Shown here: one piece after another, positions 39,406 through 49,974 of the stretch | Layout of the letters: each line of letters opens with the position of its first letter | Position numbering within the stretch: position 1 is the stretch's first letter | The notes under the pieces: generated by a model | What the model saw: only the letters and a program-made list of their open reading frames with translations | Told to the model about the DNA's origin: nothing | Database searches by the model: none | Source: Stenotrophomonas tumulicola | Lineage (GTDB): Bacteria; Pseudomonadota; Gammaproteobacteria; Xanthomonadales; Xanthomonadaceae | Direction: 5' to 3' | Assembly: GCF_014117215.1 (NCBI RefSeq) | Contig: NZ_JACGXS010000011.1 | Location: 1 to 64,000, forward strand | Length of the DNA stretch: 64,000 nucleotides | Program-made: the position numbers and the translations under genes

Positions 39406-41835
39406 ATGCCCCCCCGCCTGCCTGCGTCGCCGCTCGGCCTCGCCATCGCACTCGCCCTGTCCCCGGCCGTGGCCCTGGCCCAGGACACCACCAACCTGGA
39501 TACGGTGATCGTCACCGGCACCCGCGCGGTGGATCGAACGGTGCTTGAATCCACTTCGCCGGTGGATGTGCTGACAGCCGAGGACATCCGCAAGGCCGGC
39601 GTGATCAATGGCGAGCTGGGCAGTGCGCTGCAGGCGCTGCTGCCCTCCTTCAACTTCCCGCGGCAGTCCAATTCGGGCGGCGCCGACCACGTCCGCGCCG
39701 CGCAGCTGCGTGGCCTCTCCCCGGACCAGGTGCTGGTACTGGTCAACGGCAAGCGCCGCCACCACAGCGCACTGGTCAACACCGACAGCAAGATCGGCAA
39801 GGGCACCACGCCGGTGGACTTCAACGCCATCCCGGTCAGCGCGATCAAGCGCATCGAGGTCCTGCGCGACGGCGCCGGCGCGTTGTATGGTTCGGATGCC
39901 GTGGCCGGGGTGATCAATGTCATCCTGGACAACACCCCGGAAGGAGGTGCCATCGAGGCCAGCTTTGGTGCGCACCACACCGACCTCAAGCCGATCGGCC
40001 GCACCCTCACCGATGGCCAGACCGGCAACTTCAGCGCCAACGTCGGCACGGCGCTCGGCGAGGACGGCGGCTTCCTGCGCGTCGGCGTGGAATACAAGAA
40101 CCGCGAAGCCACCAACCGCGCCGGCTTCGACCAGATTCCACCGTGGGACCAGACCGATGCCAACCTGGCGCTGCAGGGCCAGCGCAACTACGTGCTGGGC
40201 GACGGTACCAGCAAGGACCTCAACGGCTGGCTGAACACCGAGATCCCGTTCGGCGATACCGGCACGTTCTATGCCTTCGGTACCTACAACCAGCGCGACA
40301 CCGAAGGCGCGAACTACTTCCGCTATCCGGATGGCGAAGCAAACTGGAAGGAGATCTATCCCGACGGGTACCGTCCGGTTTCCGAAGGCGAAAACCGCGA
40401 TGTGCAGGCCGTTGCCGGCGCGCGTGGCCAGTGGGGCGAATGGAACTATGATGCCAGCCTGGACTTCGGCCAGAACGACTTCACCTACCGCATGCGCAAT
40501 ACGCTCAATGCGTCGCTGGGTCCCACCAGCCCGACCCGTTTCAAGACCGCTGATTACCAGTACGCGCAAAGCGTGGCCAACCTCGACCTGGGACGCGTGT
40601 TCCAGCAGGGCGGGAGCACCACCCACAGCCTGGGGTTGGGCGCCGAAGCACGCCACGAGCGCTACGAGACCCGTCCGGGCGACCCAGCCAGCTATGCCGC
40701 TGGCCCGTATACCGACCGTCCCACCGGTTCCCAGGCCGGCGGCGGCCTGACCCCGCAGGATGCGGCCAACCTGTCGCGTGACGTCACCAGCGTCTACGCC
40801 AGCGTGTCCAGCCAGGTGGGCGAGCATTTTTCCAGCGACATCGCGGCCCGCTACGAGCACCACGACGACTTCGGCGGCGAACTGACCGGCAAGCTGGGCC
40901 TGCGCTACGAATTCACCCCGGCCTTCGCGCTGCGTGCCGCGGTGTCCAACAACTACCGCGCACCGTCGCTGGCGCAGATCGGCTATGAGTCGACCTCCAC
41001 CGGCTACAACGCGGCCGGCCAGCTGGTGCAGGGGCGGTTGCTCTCCGTCAACAACCCGATCGCACGTGGATTGGGGGCAACGGACCTGAAGCCGGAAAAA
41101 TCGCTCAATACCAGCCTGGGCTTCACCAGCCGCATCGGAGACAACTTCGACGTCTCGCTCGACCTGTTCCAGATCGAGATCGACGACCGCATCGCATTGT
41201 CGGAAAGCATCACCGGCGATGCACTGACCGACTTCGTGCAGCAGCAGTTCGGCGTGGCCGGACTGGAAAGCGCCAACTTTTTCGTCAATGCCGCCGACAC
41301 CCGTACCCGCGGTGCGGAGCTGGTGGCCAACTGGCGCCACGCGCTGGGCGATGGGCAGTTGCTGCTCACCGGTACCTGGGCCTATACGAAGACCGAACTG
41401 AAGAGCGTGCTGCGTACGCCCGCCGCGCTGCAGGCGCTGGATCCGGCCTACGTGCTGTTCGGCGTGGAAGAGAGCAACACACTCACCGACGCCACGCCAC
41501 GCACGCGGGCGCAGTTCTCCGCCTCGTGGAGCAACGACCGCTGGTCGCTGACCAGCCGCGTGAGCCGCCACGGCAGTGCGACGCGCGTGTTCAATTTCGG
41601 CGATGGCTTCGAGCCAACCCAGACCTACCAGGCCGAATGGCAGCTGGACGCGGAAGCGGAGTACCGCATCACCCCGCAGTGGAGCGTCGCGCTGGGCGGG
41701 CAGAACCTCACCGACAACTATCCGGACCTCTCCAACGAGGACATCTACTATTACGGCAACCTGCCCTACGACGTGCTGTCGCCGATCGGCAGCAACGGCG
41801 CCTACTGGTATGGCCGGGTGCGCTATACGTTCTGA
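39406..41835 (+). CDS. TonB-dependent outer-membrane receptor, second paralogue
   Basis: 809 residues. The signal peptide MPPRLPASPLGLAIALALSPAVALA is followed by a DTVIVTGTR TonB-box-like stretch, a plug (VRAAQLRGLSPDQVLVLVNG; IEVLRDGAGALYGSDAVAGV) and a barrel ending VRYTF. Its plug is nearly the same as that of the receptor at 21009-23390, so the two are diverged duplicates that probably differ in substrate through their extracellular loops. No iron-regulator (Fur) box or substrate-specific enzyme is next to it. otsB starts 120 bases downstream. Confidence 0.92.
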   Translation: MPPRLPASPLGLAIALALSPAVALAQDTTNLDTVIVTGTRAVDRTVLESTSPVDVLTAEDIRKAGVINGELGSALQALLPSFNFPRQSNSGGADHVRAAQLRGLSPDQVLVLVNGKRRHHSALVNTDSKIGKGTTPVDFNAIPVSAIKRIEVLRDGAGALYGSDAVAGVINVILDNTPEGGAIEASFGAHHTDLKPIGRTLTDGQTGNFSANVGTALGEDGGFLRVGVEYKNREATNRAGFDQIPPWDQTDANLALQGQRNYVLGDGTSKDLNGWLNTEIPFGDTGTFYAFGTYNQRDTEGANYFRYPDGEANWKEIYPDGYRPVSEGENRDVQAVAGARGQWGEWNYDASLDFGQNDFTYRMRNTLNASLGPTSPTRFKTADYQYAQSVANLDLGRVFQQGGSTTHSLGLGAEARHERYETRPGDPASYAAGPYTDRPTGSQAGGGLTPQDAANLSRDVTSVYASVSSQVGEHFSSDIAARYEHHDDFGGELTGKLGLRYEFTPAFALRAAVSNNYRAPSLAQIGYESTSTGYNAAGQLVQGRLLSVNNPIARGLGATDLKPEKSLNTSLGFTSRIGDNFDVSLDLFQIEIDDRIALSESITGDALTDFVQQQFGVAGLESANFFVNAADTRTRGAELVANWRHALGDGQLLLTGTWAYTKTELKSVLRTPAALQALDPAYVLFGVEESNTLTDATPRTRAQFSASWSNDRWSLTSRVSRHGSATRVFNFGDGFEPTQTYQAEWQLDAEAEYRITPQWSVALGGQNLTDNYPDLSNEDIYYYGNLPYDVLSPIGSNGAYWYGRVRYTF

Positions 41836-41955
41836 GTGGGTGCCTGGCCAGCCGCCCTGGCCGGTGTCGACCGCCGGCCTTCGCCGACCACGGTACGCTG
41901 CCCACTTCGGACGGGGTGACGCCATGCTCACGCGTGCGCTGGCATCGTGCCGGAC

Positions 41956-42714
41956 ATGGCCAACGACCTCCCTCTTCGTCCGCCACCGCCGTTGCTGGAT
42001 GATGCCTGTGCACTGTTCCTGGACGTCGATGGCACCCTGATCGAGTTCGCCGAGCGCCCCGACGCGGTGACCCTGTTGCCAGAGGTCCGCGAGGCGATCG
42101 GCCGCATCAGTGACCGCCTGGAAGGTGCGGTTGCATTGGTCAGCGGGAGGCCGTTGGCGCAGCTTGATGCGCTGTTCGCGCCATTGGACCTGCCCGCGGC
42201 CGGCCTGCACGGACACCAGGTGCGCAATGCCGACGGCACGGTCCACGACAGCAGCGAAGACGAAAGCACCACCGAGTGGCTGCATGCCCTGCACCAGCAG
42301 GCCATGCGGTTCGCCCATGGCCACCCCGGGGTGCTGATCGAAGACAAGGGCCCCAGCATGGCCCTGCACTGGCGCGCCGCGCCACATTCGGCCAATGAGG
42401 TGCGCGCGTTTGCCGAACGGCACGTCCGCGGCAATGCGCACTATCGCCTGCAACCTGGCGATCACGTGGTCGAGTTCGTACCGGTCGGCAGCGACAAAGG
42501 CCGTGCAGTGCGACGCATGACGCAGTACCTGCCTTTCCGTGGGCGGCTGCCGGTGTTCGTCGGCGACGACCTCACCGACGAACACGGCTTCGACGCCGCC
42601 AACAGGCTGCACGGCTGGAGCGTGCTGGTGGGCGAGCGCGACCCCAGCGAAGCCGTGTTCCAACTGAAGGACATACGCAGCGTGCACGCATGGTTGCGTG
42701 AGAATGCGTGGTAG
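41956..42714 (+). CDS. otsB: Trehalose-6-phosphate phosphatase OtsB
   Basis: 252 residues, HAD IIB fold. The catalytic motif ALFLDVDGTL (nucleophile Asp about residue 23), VALVSGRPL, VEDKGPSMALHWR-like IEDKG, and the GDDLTDEHGF metal-binding loop are all present. It removes phosphate from trehalose-6-phosphate. It is followed by GH15 and otsA in a tightly packed operon (GH15 starts 35 bases after; otsA overlaps GH15). A GTG three codons upstream (41947) is a possible start. The pathway supplies trehalose in osmotic or desiccation stress. Confidence 0.94.
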   Translation: MANDLPLRPPPPLLDDACALFLDVDGTLIEFAERPDAVTLLPEVREAIGRISDRLEGAVALVSGRPLAQLDALFAPLDLPAAGLHGHQVRNADGTVHDSSEDESTTEWLHALHQQAMRFAHGHPGVLIEDKGPSMALHWRAAPHSANEVRAFAERHVRGNAHYRLQPGDHVVEFVPVGSDKGRAVRRMTQYLPFRGRLPVFVGDDLTDEHGFDAANRLHGWSVLVGERDPSEAVFQLKDIRSVHAWLRENAW

Positions 42715-42749
42715 GCCGACCCCACGGCCGCAGACGAGATGTTCCGCCC

Positions 42750-44531
42750 ATGATCCATCCTGACCTGAACCTCGGCGTGGTCGGCAACGGCAGTTTCGGC
42801 GCGCTGATCGATCGCCAGGCCCGCGTGGTCTGGAGCTGCCTGCCCACCTTCGACGGCGACCCGACCTTCTGCGCCCTGCTCGGGCCGAACCAGCAGGAAG
42901 GTGGGGATTTCTCCATCGAACTGGAAGACTTCAGCAGCAGCGAACAGGAATACCTGAGCAACACCGCGATCCTCCGCACCGTGCTGCGCGACAGCCACGG
43001 CGGCGCATTGGAGATCATCGATTTCGCACCGCGCTGGCGCCAGAACGACCGCTTCTACCGGCCAGTCAGCCTGATCCGCCAGGTCCGCCCCATCGCCGGC
43101 AGCCCGCGCATCCGTGTGCTGGCGCGTCCATTGGCCGACTGGGGCCAGCGCGTGCCCGATTCCACCTGGGGCAGCAACCACGTGCGCTGGGTCCTGCCCG
43201 ACCACGTGCTGCGATTGACCACCGATGTACCCGTGCGCTTCGTCCGCGACGGCCTTCCTTTCGTACTGAACCACACCGTGCACCTGGTACTGGGCGTGGA
43301 TGAATCGCTCAATCGTTCGCTCAACGGCTACGTGCAGGAAGCCATGCAACGGACGCGTGCCTATTGGCGGGAATGGGTGCGCTATCTCTCCATTCCCCTG
43401 GAATGGCAGGACGCGGTCATCCGTAGCGCGATCACCCTCAAGCTGTGCCAGTACGAGGACAGCGGCGCGATCATCGCAGCGATGACCACGTCCATTCCCG
43501 AGGCGCCGGGCAGCAGCCGGAACTGGGATTACCGCTATTGCTGGCTGCGCGATGCCGCCTTCGTGGTACGCGCGCTGAACCGGCTGGGCGCCACCCGTTC
43601 AATGGAGCAGTTCCTCGGCTATATCTTCAACCTGGCCACCGCGGACGGCACGCTGCAACCGCTGTACGGCATCGGCTTCGAGGCCTCGCTGGACGAGCAC
43701 GAAGTGCCCTCGCTGTCCGGCTATCGCGGCATGGGGCCGGTGCGCCGTGGCAACCTGGCCTGGGTACAGCGCCAGCATGATGTGTATGGCAGCGTGGTGC
43801 TGGCGTCCACCCAGCTGTTCTTCGACCGCCGGCTGCAGGATCCCGGCGACGAACATGCGTTCGCGCGGCTGGAGTTGCTGGGCGAACAGGCCTTCGCGCT
43901 GCATGACGTACCCGATGCGGGGCTATGGGAATTCCGCGGCCGCACCGAAGTGCACACCTATACCAGCGCGATGTGCTGGGCCGCCTGCGACCGCCTGTGC
44001 AAGATCGCCGTGCGGCTCAAGCTGGACGACCGCGCCGACTACTGGCGTGCACGTGCCGACAGCATCCACCAGCGCATCATGCGCGAGGCCTGGAACGAGG
44101 AACTGGGGCACTTCACCGATGCGTTCGGTGGCCATCGGCTGGATGCCTCGTTGCTGTTGCTGGCCGACATCGGCTTCGTCGACGCGATGGATGCGCGCTT
44201 CATCGCCACGGTGGAGGCGATCGGCCGCGACCTGAAACACGGCGATGCACTGTACCGCTACGTGGCGCCGGATGATTTCGGCGAACCGGAGACCAGCTTC
44301 ACCATCTGCACGTTCTGGTACATCGACGCGCTGGCGGCCATTGGCCGCATGGACGAGGCACGCGCGATGTTCGAGATGCTGTTGTCGCGCCGCAACCACC
44401 TTGGCCTGCTGTCCGAAGACCTTGCCTTCGACAACGGCGAAGCCTGGGGCAACTTCCCGCAGACGTACTCGCACGTCGGCCTGATCACTGCGGCGATGCG
44501 CCTGTCGCGGTCCTGGCAGGAGGCCTCGTGA
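42750..44531 (+). CDS. GH15-family glycoside hydrolase in the trehalose operon
   Basis: 593 residues. An N-terminal beta-sandwich (from LNLGVVGNGSFGALIDRQARVVWSCLPTFDG) precedes an (alpha/alpha)6 GH15 catalytic domain with SSRNWDYRYCWLRDAAF and GNFPQTYSHVGLI. The general-acid region is YGIGFEASLDEHEV and the base region is LLSEDLAFDNGEAWGNF. GH15 enzymes are glucoamylases or trehalases. Position between otsB and otsA suggests trehalose or trehalose-6-phosphate turnover or glucan trimming. The start is the ATG before IHPDLNLG; the TGA overlaps the GTG start of otsA. Confidence 0.88.
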   Translation: MIHPDLNLGVVGNGSFGALIDRQARVVWSCLPTFDGDPTFCALLGPNQQEGGDFSIELEDFSSSEQEYLSNTAILRTVLRDSHGGALEIIDFAPRWRQNDRFYRPVSLIRQVRPIAGSPRIRVLARPLADWGQRVPDSTWGSNHVRWVLPDHVLRLTTDVPVRFVRDGLPFVLNHTVHLVLGVDESLNRSLNGYVQEAMQRTRAYWREWVRYLSIPLEWQDAVIRSAITLKLCQYEDSGAIIAAMTTSIPEAPGSSRNWDYRYCWLRDAAFVVRALNRLGATRSMEQFLGYIFNLATADGTLQPLYGIGFEASLDEHEVPSLSGYRGMGPVRRGNLAWVQRQHDVYGSVVLASTQLFFDRRLQDPGDEHAFARLELLGEQAFALHDVPDAGLWEFRGRTEVHTYTSAMCWAACDRLCKIAVRLKLDDRADYWRARADSIHQRIMREAWNEELGHFTDAFGGHRLDASLLLLADIGFVDAMDARFIATVEAIGRDLKHGDALYRYVAPDDFGEPETSFTICTFWYIDALAAIGRMDEARAMFEMLLSRRNHLGLLSEDLAFDNGEAWGNFPQTYSHVGLITAAMRLSRSWQEAS

Positions 44532-45892
44532 GCCGGCTGGTGGTGGTCTCCAACCGGGTGGCCATTCCTGGCGACACACGTCCCGGCGGCCTGGCCGTCG
44601 GCCTGCTGGCAGCACTGAAGGAGCGCGGCGGGCTGTGGTTCGGCTGGAGCGGGAAAGCCACCCGCGATGCCAGCGGCACGCTGCACGAACAGGTCGAGGG
44701 CGATATCCGTTACGTCACCATGGACCTCGACAAGCATGACGTGGATGGCTACTACAACGGCTTCGCCAACCGCACCCTGTGGCCGCTGCTGCATTTCCGC
44801 CTGGACCTGGTGGACTATGACCGCGGCACCCGCGAGACCTACCACCGCGTCAACGAACTGTTCGCCAGCAAGCTTGCTCCGTTGCTGCGCGAGGACGACA
44901 TCGTCTGGATCCATGACTACCACCTGATTCCACTGGCGGCGATGCTGCGCGAGCGGGGTATCGGCTGCCGCATCGGCTTCTTCCTGCACGTGCCGATGCC
45001 CTCGGCCGACCTGCTGCAGGCAATGCCGGACCACCTGCGGCTGTTCTCCTCGCTGTATGCCTGCGACCTGGTCGGCTTCCAGACCCAGCGTGATGCGGAC
45101 CGCTTCCAGACCTACCTGCGCCTGTTCGGCGGCGGCCGGGTGCTGGGTGATGGACAGCTGGAAGCACCCGATGGACGACGGTTCCGTGCCGCTGCGTTCC
45201 CGATCGGCATCGACACCGAGCGCATCGCGCAACAGGCCAAGGCCGCCGTCGGCAAAACCGCGGTCAAGGACCTGCGCGGCAGCCTGCGCGACCGGCAGCT
45301 GGCGATCGGGGTGGACCGGCTGGACTATTCCAAGGGCCTGCCCGAACGCTTCCTGGGCTTCGAGCGTTACCTCGAACGCCACCCTGACCAGCATGGCAGC
45401 CTGACCTACCTGCAGATCGCGCCGGTTTCGCGCGGCGACGTCACCGAATACCGGCAACTGCGCAGCCAGCTGGAACAGATCGCCGGGCATATCAACGGTG
45501 GCCACGCCGGACCTGACTGGACGCCCCTTCGTTACGTCAACCAGAACTTCACCCATGCCACGCTGACCGGCTTCTACCGCTCCGCCGCCGTTGGCCTGGT
45601 AACCCCGTTGCGCGATGGCATGAACCTGGTCGCCAAGGAATACGTCGCCTCGCAGGATCCGGACAACCCCGGCGTGCTGGTGCTGTCACTGCTGGCCGGC
45701 GCGGCCGATGAACTGAAGCAGGCGCTGCTGGTCAATCCGCATGACCTGGATGGCGTTGCCGACGCAATCGCCACGGCCGCGACGATGCCGCTGAAGCGTC
45801 GCCAGGAACGCTGGAACGCGATGATGGAGCATCTGCGCCGGCATGACATCAATCACTGGCGGCAGAGCTTCCTGCAGGAACTGGAGGCCTGA
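44528..45892 (+). CDS. otsA: Trehalose-6-phosphate synthase OtsA
   Basis: 454 residues, a single GT20 domain. [27 protein letters not shown] gives the N-terminal UDP-glucose loop; [24 protein letters not shown] and [10 protein letters not shown] are family landmarks. It joins UDP-glucose to glucose-6-phosphate. The GTG start overlaps the GH15 stop (GTGA), implying coupling. Unlike ggpPS at 14382-16700 it has no phosphatase fusion; its phosphatase is the separate otsB at the head of the operon. Confidence 0.95.
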   Translation: MSRLVVVSNRVAIPGDTRPGGLAVGLLAALKERGGLWFGWSGKATRDASGTLHEQVEGDIRYVTMDLDKHDVDGYYNGFANRTLWPLLHFRLDLVDYDRGTRETYHRVNELFASKLAPLLREDDIVWIHDYHLIPLAAMLRERGIGCRIGFFLHVPMPSADLLQAMPDHLRLFSSLYACDLVGFQTQRDADRFQTYLRLFGGGRVLGDGQLEAPDGRRFRAAAFPIGIDTERIAQQAKAAVGKTAVKDLRGSLRDRQLAIGVDRLDYSKGLPERFLGFERYLERHPDQHGSLTYLQIAPVSRGDVTEYRQLRSQLEQIAGHINGGHAGPDWTPLRYVNQNFTHATLTGFYRSAAVGLVTPLRDGMNLVAKEYVASQDPDNPGVLVLSLLAGAADELKQALLVNPHDLDGVADAIATAATMPLKRRQERWNAMMEHLRRHDINHWRQSFLQELEA

Positions 45893-45904
45893 CGGCACCG
45901 CCAT

Positions 45905-45936
45905 GCGGGGCGCCCCGGGTCCGTGGCCCCGCCCTA
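45905..45936. repeat. Degenerate SMAG-like hairpin
   Basis: GCGGGGC...GCCCCGC arms (45905-45911 and 45926-45932) followed by CCTAC. It lies between convergent otsA and pgeF and is probably the shared transcription end. Confidence 0.5.
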
Positions 45937-46704
45937 CCGGTCCTGCATCCAGACCAGGGTCGCCATGCGCCCGGTCCGCCGGTCGCGCCGGTACGAGAAC
46001 AGATCCGGGTCGGCCATGGTCGACAGGCCGCCGCCATGGATAGCCGCTGCGCCCAGGCCCACTGCCTGCAGACGCTGCCGGGCCAGGGCGTACAAGTCCA
46101 CTTTCCAATGCCCCGGCCGGGTCGCCACGAATGCCGTGCCGGCAGCCCGGTCATGTCCGACGAAAGCGTCGTGCACGTCCTGGCCGACCTCATAATCGGT
46201 CGCGCCCGCCGCCGGTCCGAACCATGCCATCAGGTCGGCAGGCGCGGCGTGCATGGCCGCCACCGTGGCTTCCAGGATGCCGTCGGCCAGTCCCCGCCAG
46301 CCTGCATGGGCCGCACCGATCTCGCTGCCGTCGCGTGCCGCCAGCACCACCGGCAGGCAATCGGCGGTCAGGATGGCCAGCACCACGCCGGGCACCGAGG
46401 TCACCGCTGCATCGGCGACCGGTTCACTGCACCCCGCCGCGGGTGCCGCGTCGAAGCGCAGCACCGTGGTCCCATGCACCTGGCGCAGCCAGTGCGGCGC
46501 ACCGGGCAGCGCCAGGCCGTGCTGCAGCAGCGCGCGGTTGCGCTCCACGCAGGCCGGGTCATCGCCATCGAACGCATGCCGGTTGCCCAGGTTGAACTGG
46601 TCGAACGGCGGCAGCGATACGCCGGCGCCGCGGCGGCGCGTGGTCAGCGCGCGCACCCGCGTGGGTGCCGGCCAGTCCGCCCACAGCAACGGCAGATCGC
46701 TCAC
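45934..46704 (-). CDS. pgeF: Peptidoglycan editing/multicopper-laccase-like protein PgeF (YfiH)
   Basis: 256 residues. [36 protein letters not shown] and FGPAAG/DYEVG match the YfiH/LACC1 family, with His and Cys metal ligands. Members have been reported as purine nucleoside phosphorylases/adenosine deaminases, and E. coli PgeF as keeping L-Ser out of muropeptides. The GTG start overlaps the rluD stop by four bases, so the two are co-translated. Confidence 0.93.
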   Translation of the reverse strand: MSDLPLLWADWPAPTRVRALTTRRRGAGVSLPPFDQFNLGNRHAFDGDDPACVERNRALLQHGLALPGAPHWLRQVHGTTVLRFDAAPAAGCSEPVADAAVTSVPGVVLAILTADCLPVVLAARDGSEIGAAHAGWRGLADGILEATVAAMHAAPADLMAWFGPAAGATDYEVGQDVHDAFVGHDRAAGTAFVATRPGHWKVDLYALARQRLQAVGLGAAAIHGGGLSTMADPDLFSYRRDRRTGRMATLVWMQDR

Positions 46705-47696
46705 CTGCGGTCCCTGCCGCGTTCGCGCTCGGCGAAGGCTTCGCTGTCTTCGCGCAGCACCTTGATCAGGTGCTGCATGTCCGCCGGCACGACGGCGCTG
46801 TTGCGCAGCGGCTGGCCGGTCATCGGGTGCACGAACTCCAGCGTTTCGGCGTGCAGTGCCTGGCGCTTGAAACCACGCAGCGCGGCGACCAGTTCTTCAC
46901 TGGCCCCCTTCGGCAGCTTCAACGCACCGCCGTACAGCGGGTCACCGACGATGGGGTGGCGCAGGTGCGCCATGTGCACGCGGATCTGGTGGGTACGGCC
47001 GGTTTCCAGCCGGCATTCCAGCGCCGTATGGGCGCGGAACCGGTCGCGCAGGCGGTAATGGGTGATGGCCTCCTTGCCGTCGTCGCGCACGCCCATGCGC
47101 AGGCGGTCGCGCGGATGCCGGTCGATCGGCGCATCGGCCGTTCCGCCGGCCACCAGGGCGCCCACCACCACGGCGAGGTACTGGCGGTGGACCTGGCGTT
47201 CGGACAGCTGTTCCACCAGCGCGGTCTGCGCCTGCAGGGTGCGCGCCACCACCATCACCCCGCTGGTGTCCTTGTCCAGCCGATGCACGATGCCCGCACG
47301 CGGCAGGGCCGACAGCGAGGGGTCGCGGAACAGCAGTGCATTGACCAGGGTGCCGCTGGGATTGCCGGCGCCAGGATGCACCACCAGCCCCACCGGCTTG
47401 TCGATCACGAACAGGTGTTCGTCTTCGTACAGTACGTTGAGGGGGATGTCTTCCGGTTCAGCATGGGTCTGGGTCTCCATCACCGCATGCAGGGTGGCGA
47501 TTTCTCCCCCCCGGACCGGATCGCGCGGGCGGGCCGGGACCCCATCCAGCAGCACGTCGCCGGACTTGATCCACTCGGACAGGCGCGAACGGGAGAACTC
47601 GGGGAACAGCTCGGCCAGCACCGCGTCGAAGCGGCGGCCGGCAGCGGTGTCGGGGACGGTGGCCTGGCGGGCCTGTTCAGCAGGGGAATCGGACAT
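46701..47696 (-). CDS. rluD: 23S rRNA pseudouridine synthase RluD
   Basis: 331 residues. The N-terminal S4 RNA-binding domain ([24 protein letters not shown]) precedes the RluA-family catalytic domain with [18 protein letters not shown], where the Asp after HRL is the nucleophile, and [15 protein letters not shown]. RluD modifies U1911, U1915 and U1917 in helix 69 of 23S rRNA (E. coli numbering). It is paired with pgeF downstream and divergent from bamD, a common gammaproteobacterial arrangement. Confidence 0.95.
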   Translation of the reverse strand: MSDSPAEQARQATVPDTAAGRRFDAVLAELFPEFSRSRLSEWIKSGDVLLDGVPARPRDPVRGGEIATLHAVMETQTHAEPEDIPLNVLYEDEHLFVIDKPVGLVVHPGAGNPSGTLVNALLFRDPSLSALPRAGIVHRLDKDTSGVMVVARTLQAQTALVEQLSERQVHRQYLAVVVGALVAGGTADAPIDRHPRDRLRMGVRDDGKEAITHYRLRDRFRAHTALECRLETGRTHQIRVHMAHLRHPIVGDPLYGGALKLPKGASEELVAALRGFKRQALHAETLEFVHPMTGQPLRNSAVVPADMQHLIKVLREDSEAFAERERGRDRR

Positions 47697-47810
47697 GGCG
47701 GCAACTTCTGGAGACGAATTCAGGGATCCCGGCGACCGGTTTCAGTCGCTGGACAGGACACTAGGCTATCATCGACCCTTCGTATTCCAGCCGCGTCCCG
47801 CCTTGACCCC

Positions 47811-48695
47811 ATGATCCGACGCTCTTCCCCGCTCTTCGCGCCCATCCGCCTGACCGCCCTGCTGCTGGTCCTGGTGATCGCCGCCACCGGTTGCAACCGT
47901 GGTACCAAGGGGGACAACCCCGATGAAGGCCAGCCGGTCGAGACGCTGTACCAGAAGGGCCACAGCCTGATGGAAGGCGGCAACTGGAGTGGCGCCGAAG
48001 CCAACTTCCGCCGCCTGGTCGCCCAGTACCCGTATGGCCCGTACACCGAGCAGGCGATGATCGAAACCGCCTACGCCCAGTACAAGGCCGGCAAGAACGA
48101 TGACACGGTGTCCAGCGTGGACCGCTTCATCCGTACCTACCCGACCCACCGCAACGTGGCCTACCTGTACTACCTGCGCGGCCTGGCCAACAGCAACCGC
48201 GACACGGTGTTCCTGCGCCGCGTGTGGTCGCTGGATGCCAGCCGGCGCGACCTGTCCACGCCGCGCCAGGCCTATGCCGACTTCAATATCGTCATCGACC
48301 GGTACCCGAACAGCCGCTATGCCGCCGATGCACGCAAACGCATGAACGACCTGCGTGACGTATTCGCCCAGCACGAGCTGGACAATGCGCTGTATTACCT
48401 GCGCCGCGAAGCCTGGGTGTCGGCTGCGGGCCGCGCCAACTACCTGCTGGAGACCTACCCGCAGAGTGCCTACCAGTACGATGCGGTGGCGGTGCTGGGC
48501 GAGGCCTACACCCACGTGGGCAACAAGACCCTGGCCGACGATGCACGCCGCGTGCTGGAGCTCAATGCACCGGACCACCCGTGGCTGCGCAACGACTGGC
48601 CGAACTACCCGTGGATGATCCGCAAGCTCAACCCGTTCGCGGGCGAAAAGTCGGCAACCACCGGACAACGTAACGCGACGATGAACCGCAAGTAA
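47811..48695 (+). CDS. bamD: Outer membrane protein assembly factor BamD
   Basis: 294 residues. The lipoprotein signal MIRRSSPLFAPIRLTALLLVLVIAATGC is followed by TPR-like repeats (ETLYQKGHSLMEGGNWSGAEANFRRLVAQYP; AMIETAYAQYKAGKNDDTVSSVDRFIRTYP). BamD is the essential lipoprotein that works with BamA to insert beta-barrels such as the two TonB receptors here. The C-terminal extension of about 40 residues is lineage-typical. Transcription ends at a very strong hairpin at 48713-48755. Confidence 0.96.
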   Translation: MIRRSSPLFAPIRLTALLLVLVIAATGCNRGTKGDNPDEGQPVETLYQKGHSLMEGGNWSGAEANFRRLVAQYPYGPYTEQAMIETAYAQYKAGKNDDTVSSVDRFIRTYPTHRNVAYLYYLRGLANSNRDTVFLRRVWSLDASRRDLSTPRQAYADFNIVIDRYPNSRYAADARKRMNDLRDVFAQHELDNALYYLRREAWVSAAGRANYLLETYPQSAYQYDAVAVLGEAYTHVGNKTLADDARRVLELNAPDHPWLRNDWPNYPWMIRKLNPFAGEKSATTGQRNATMNRK

Positions 48696-48712
48696 TCCCG
48701 CGACATCGGCGT

Positions 48713-48755
48713 CGGATGCAGAAGAGCCCCGCAATGCGGGGCTCTTCTGCATCCG
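48713..48755. terminator. Perfect 20-bp bidirectional terminator hairpin
   Basis: The arms are exact complements of 20 bp (left arm begins CGGATGCAGAAGAGCCCC) with a 3-base AAT loop, between bamD and the convergent unknown gene. AAGAG on the left and CTCTT on the right give A/T-rich steps in both directions. Confidence 0.85.
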
Positions 48756-48790
48756 GGACACCATGGAAAGCGTCTCGCCGGCCATCGCGG

Positions 48791-49684
48791 TCAACGCGGA
48801 CCGGCCTGCTCCCCTTTCAGGTTGATGTGATCGGCCAGCAGGCCGAGGAGATGATGACGCCGATGGGCACCGAGCGCGACGTCGGTATCTCTGGGAAAAC
48901 GCTGGTCAAGCCATCGCTCCAGCCGGTCGAGCAACGCTTCGGCATAATGCTCCGGCTCACTCTGCACATGCTCGCTGGCAATCGACTTCAACGCGTTGTG
49001 CAGGGTAATCCCCTGCGCCTTCAAGGCCAGTTCGAAGCGTGCCAGTGTCCATGATGTCGACCCGGCAGGCGGATTCCCGAACATTTCCCCGCTGTCGCTG
49101 TCGTTCAGTACCTGCAACAGATCCGCTGCCGTCAACGCAATCCCCGGCTGGCTGGTGTCAAAAGCGGTCAGGTCGCCGAACTCTATTTCCAGTGCGTCCA
49201 TGCTGTCCTGGAACACCGTCGATGCCTTGAACTCCGGCCCCGCCCGCGCAAGCAGCGCGTCCAGCGAACGATGGCCCGCTGCCGGTGAATGCCCGGAGAG
49301 CGTATCGAAGTGGATTCCCGGCGCTCCTGCTGCGACAACCCGACCATCCACCACCGTTCTCCTGGCCGCCTCTCCGCACCATGGGTCGGCGCCATTGTCA
49401 CAGAGCGACAACGCCGCACGGACAGTGCAAAGCACTGCCTTGCGCTGGTCAGGAACCCGCCGCTTCGCGCCATGGTCCCAGCACCGATACACCGCATCTT
49501 CGACGTCCATCAGCATAGCAGGCAGATCGAACGAGGGAGCCAACTCGCCATTGCCTATCTCCGCAGGCACAAGGGCGTGAAATGGGGATGCTGCGTCGCC
49601 AGGAGGATGCAGTCCGGATGCCGGTGAACGATGGGCTCCCGACATGACCGCCAACGTACCGACAAACAGCTGGGAAAGATTCAT
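48791..49684 (-). CDS. Unknown, possibly secreted protein
   Basis: 297 residues; not recognised. The N-terminus MNLSQLFVGTLAVMSGAHRSPASG has a short hydrophobic stretch that could be a weak signal peptide. The body has several cysteines (YRCWDH, AVLCTVRAALSLCDNG, DPWCGEAA) and a helical C-terminus (LARFELALKAQGITLHNALKSI; HYAEALLDRLERWLDQRFP). The start is ATG with GGAG upstream; earlier in-frame codons run through the intergenic region and look non-coding. It is divergent from the unknown gene at 49975, 290 bases away. Neither has a housekeeping look, and together they separate bamD from nadE. Confidence 0.65.
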   Translation of the reverse strand: MNLSQLFVGTLAVMSGAHRSPASGLHPPGDAASPFHALVPAEIGNGELAPSFDLPAMLMDVEDAVYRCWDHGAKRRVPDQRKAVLCTVRAALSLCDNGADPWCGEAARRTVVDGRVVAAGAPGIHFDTLSGHSPAAGHRSLDALLARAGPEFKASTVFQDSMDALEIEFGDLTAFDTSQPGIALTAADLLQVLNDSDSGEMFGNPPAGSTSWTLARFELALKAQGITLHNALKSIASEHVQSEPEHYAEALLDRLERWLDQRFPRDTDVALGAHRRHHLLGLLADHINLKGEQAGPR

Positions 49685-49974
49685 GTGCGTGACTCCGTGT
49701 TGTGGACTCACGGCAAGATAGATGGGAATACCGGACAGGCAGCGGACCGCGGTCACAACCGAGGCAACCTCTGCTGGACCTGCGCGTTTCCTGCAACTGC
49801 CCGGCTTGAACTGCGCCGACCTTGCTGCACCGCGCGGCTTCCCTCTTCCGCCATCTGGATCATTGTGGAAAGGGTGCATCCTGCACTGTCCCGATTGCCA
49901 ACCCTCACTTTCTGCAAGCGGCGCCAGGTGCCGGGATACAAGGTGTGGATTCCCGTGCCAGGCCAGAACCCGCC

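Noticed and set aside
39316..42687. A 1123-codon open frame antisense to the second TonB receptor and otsB
   Set aside because: The translation is low-complexity and mirrors the real genes' codon bias; both sense genes have strong family matches.
49685..49974. PIP box or hrp box in the divergent spacer of the unknown gene pair
   Set aside because: No TTCG or CGAA half sites and no GGAAC/CCAC pairs were found by eye.
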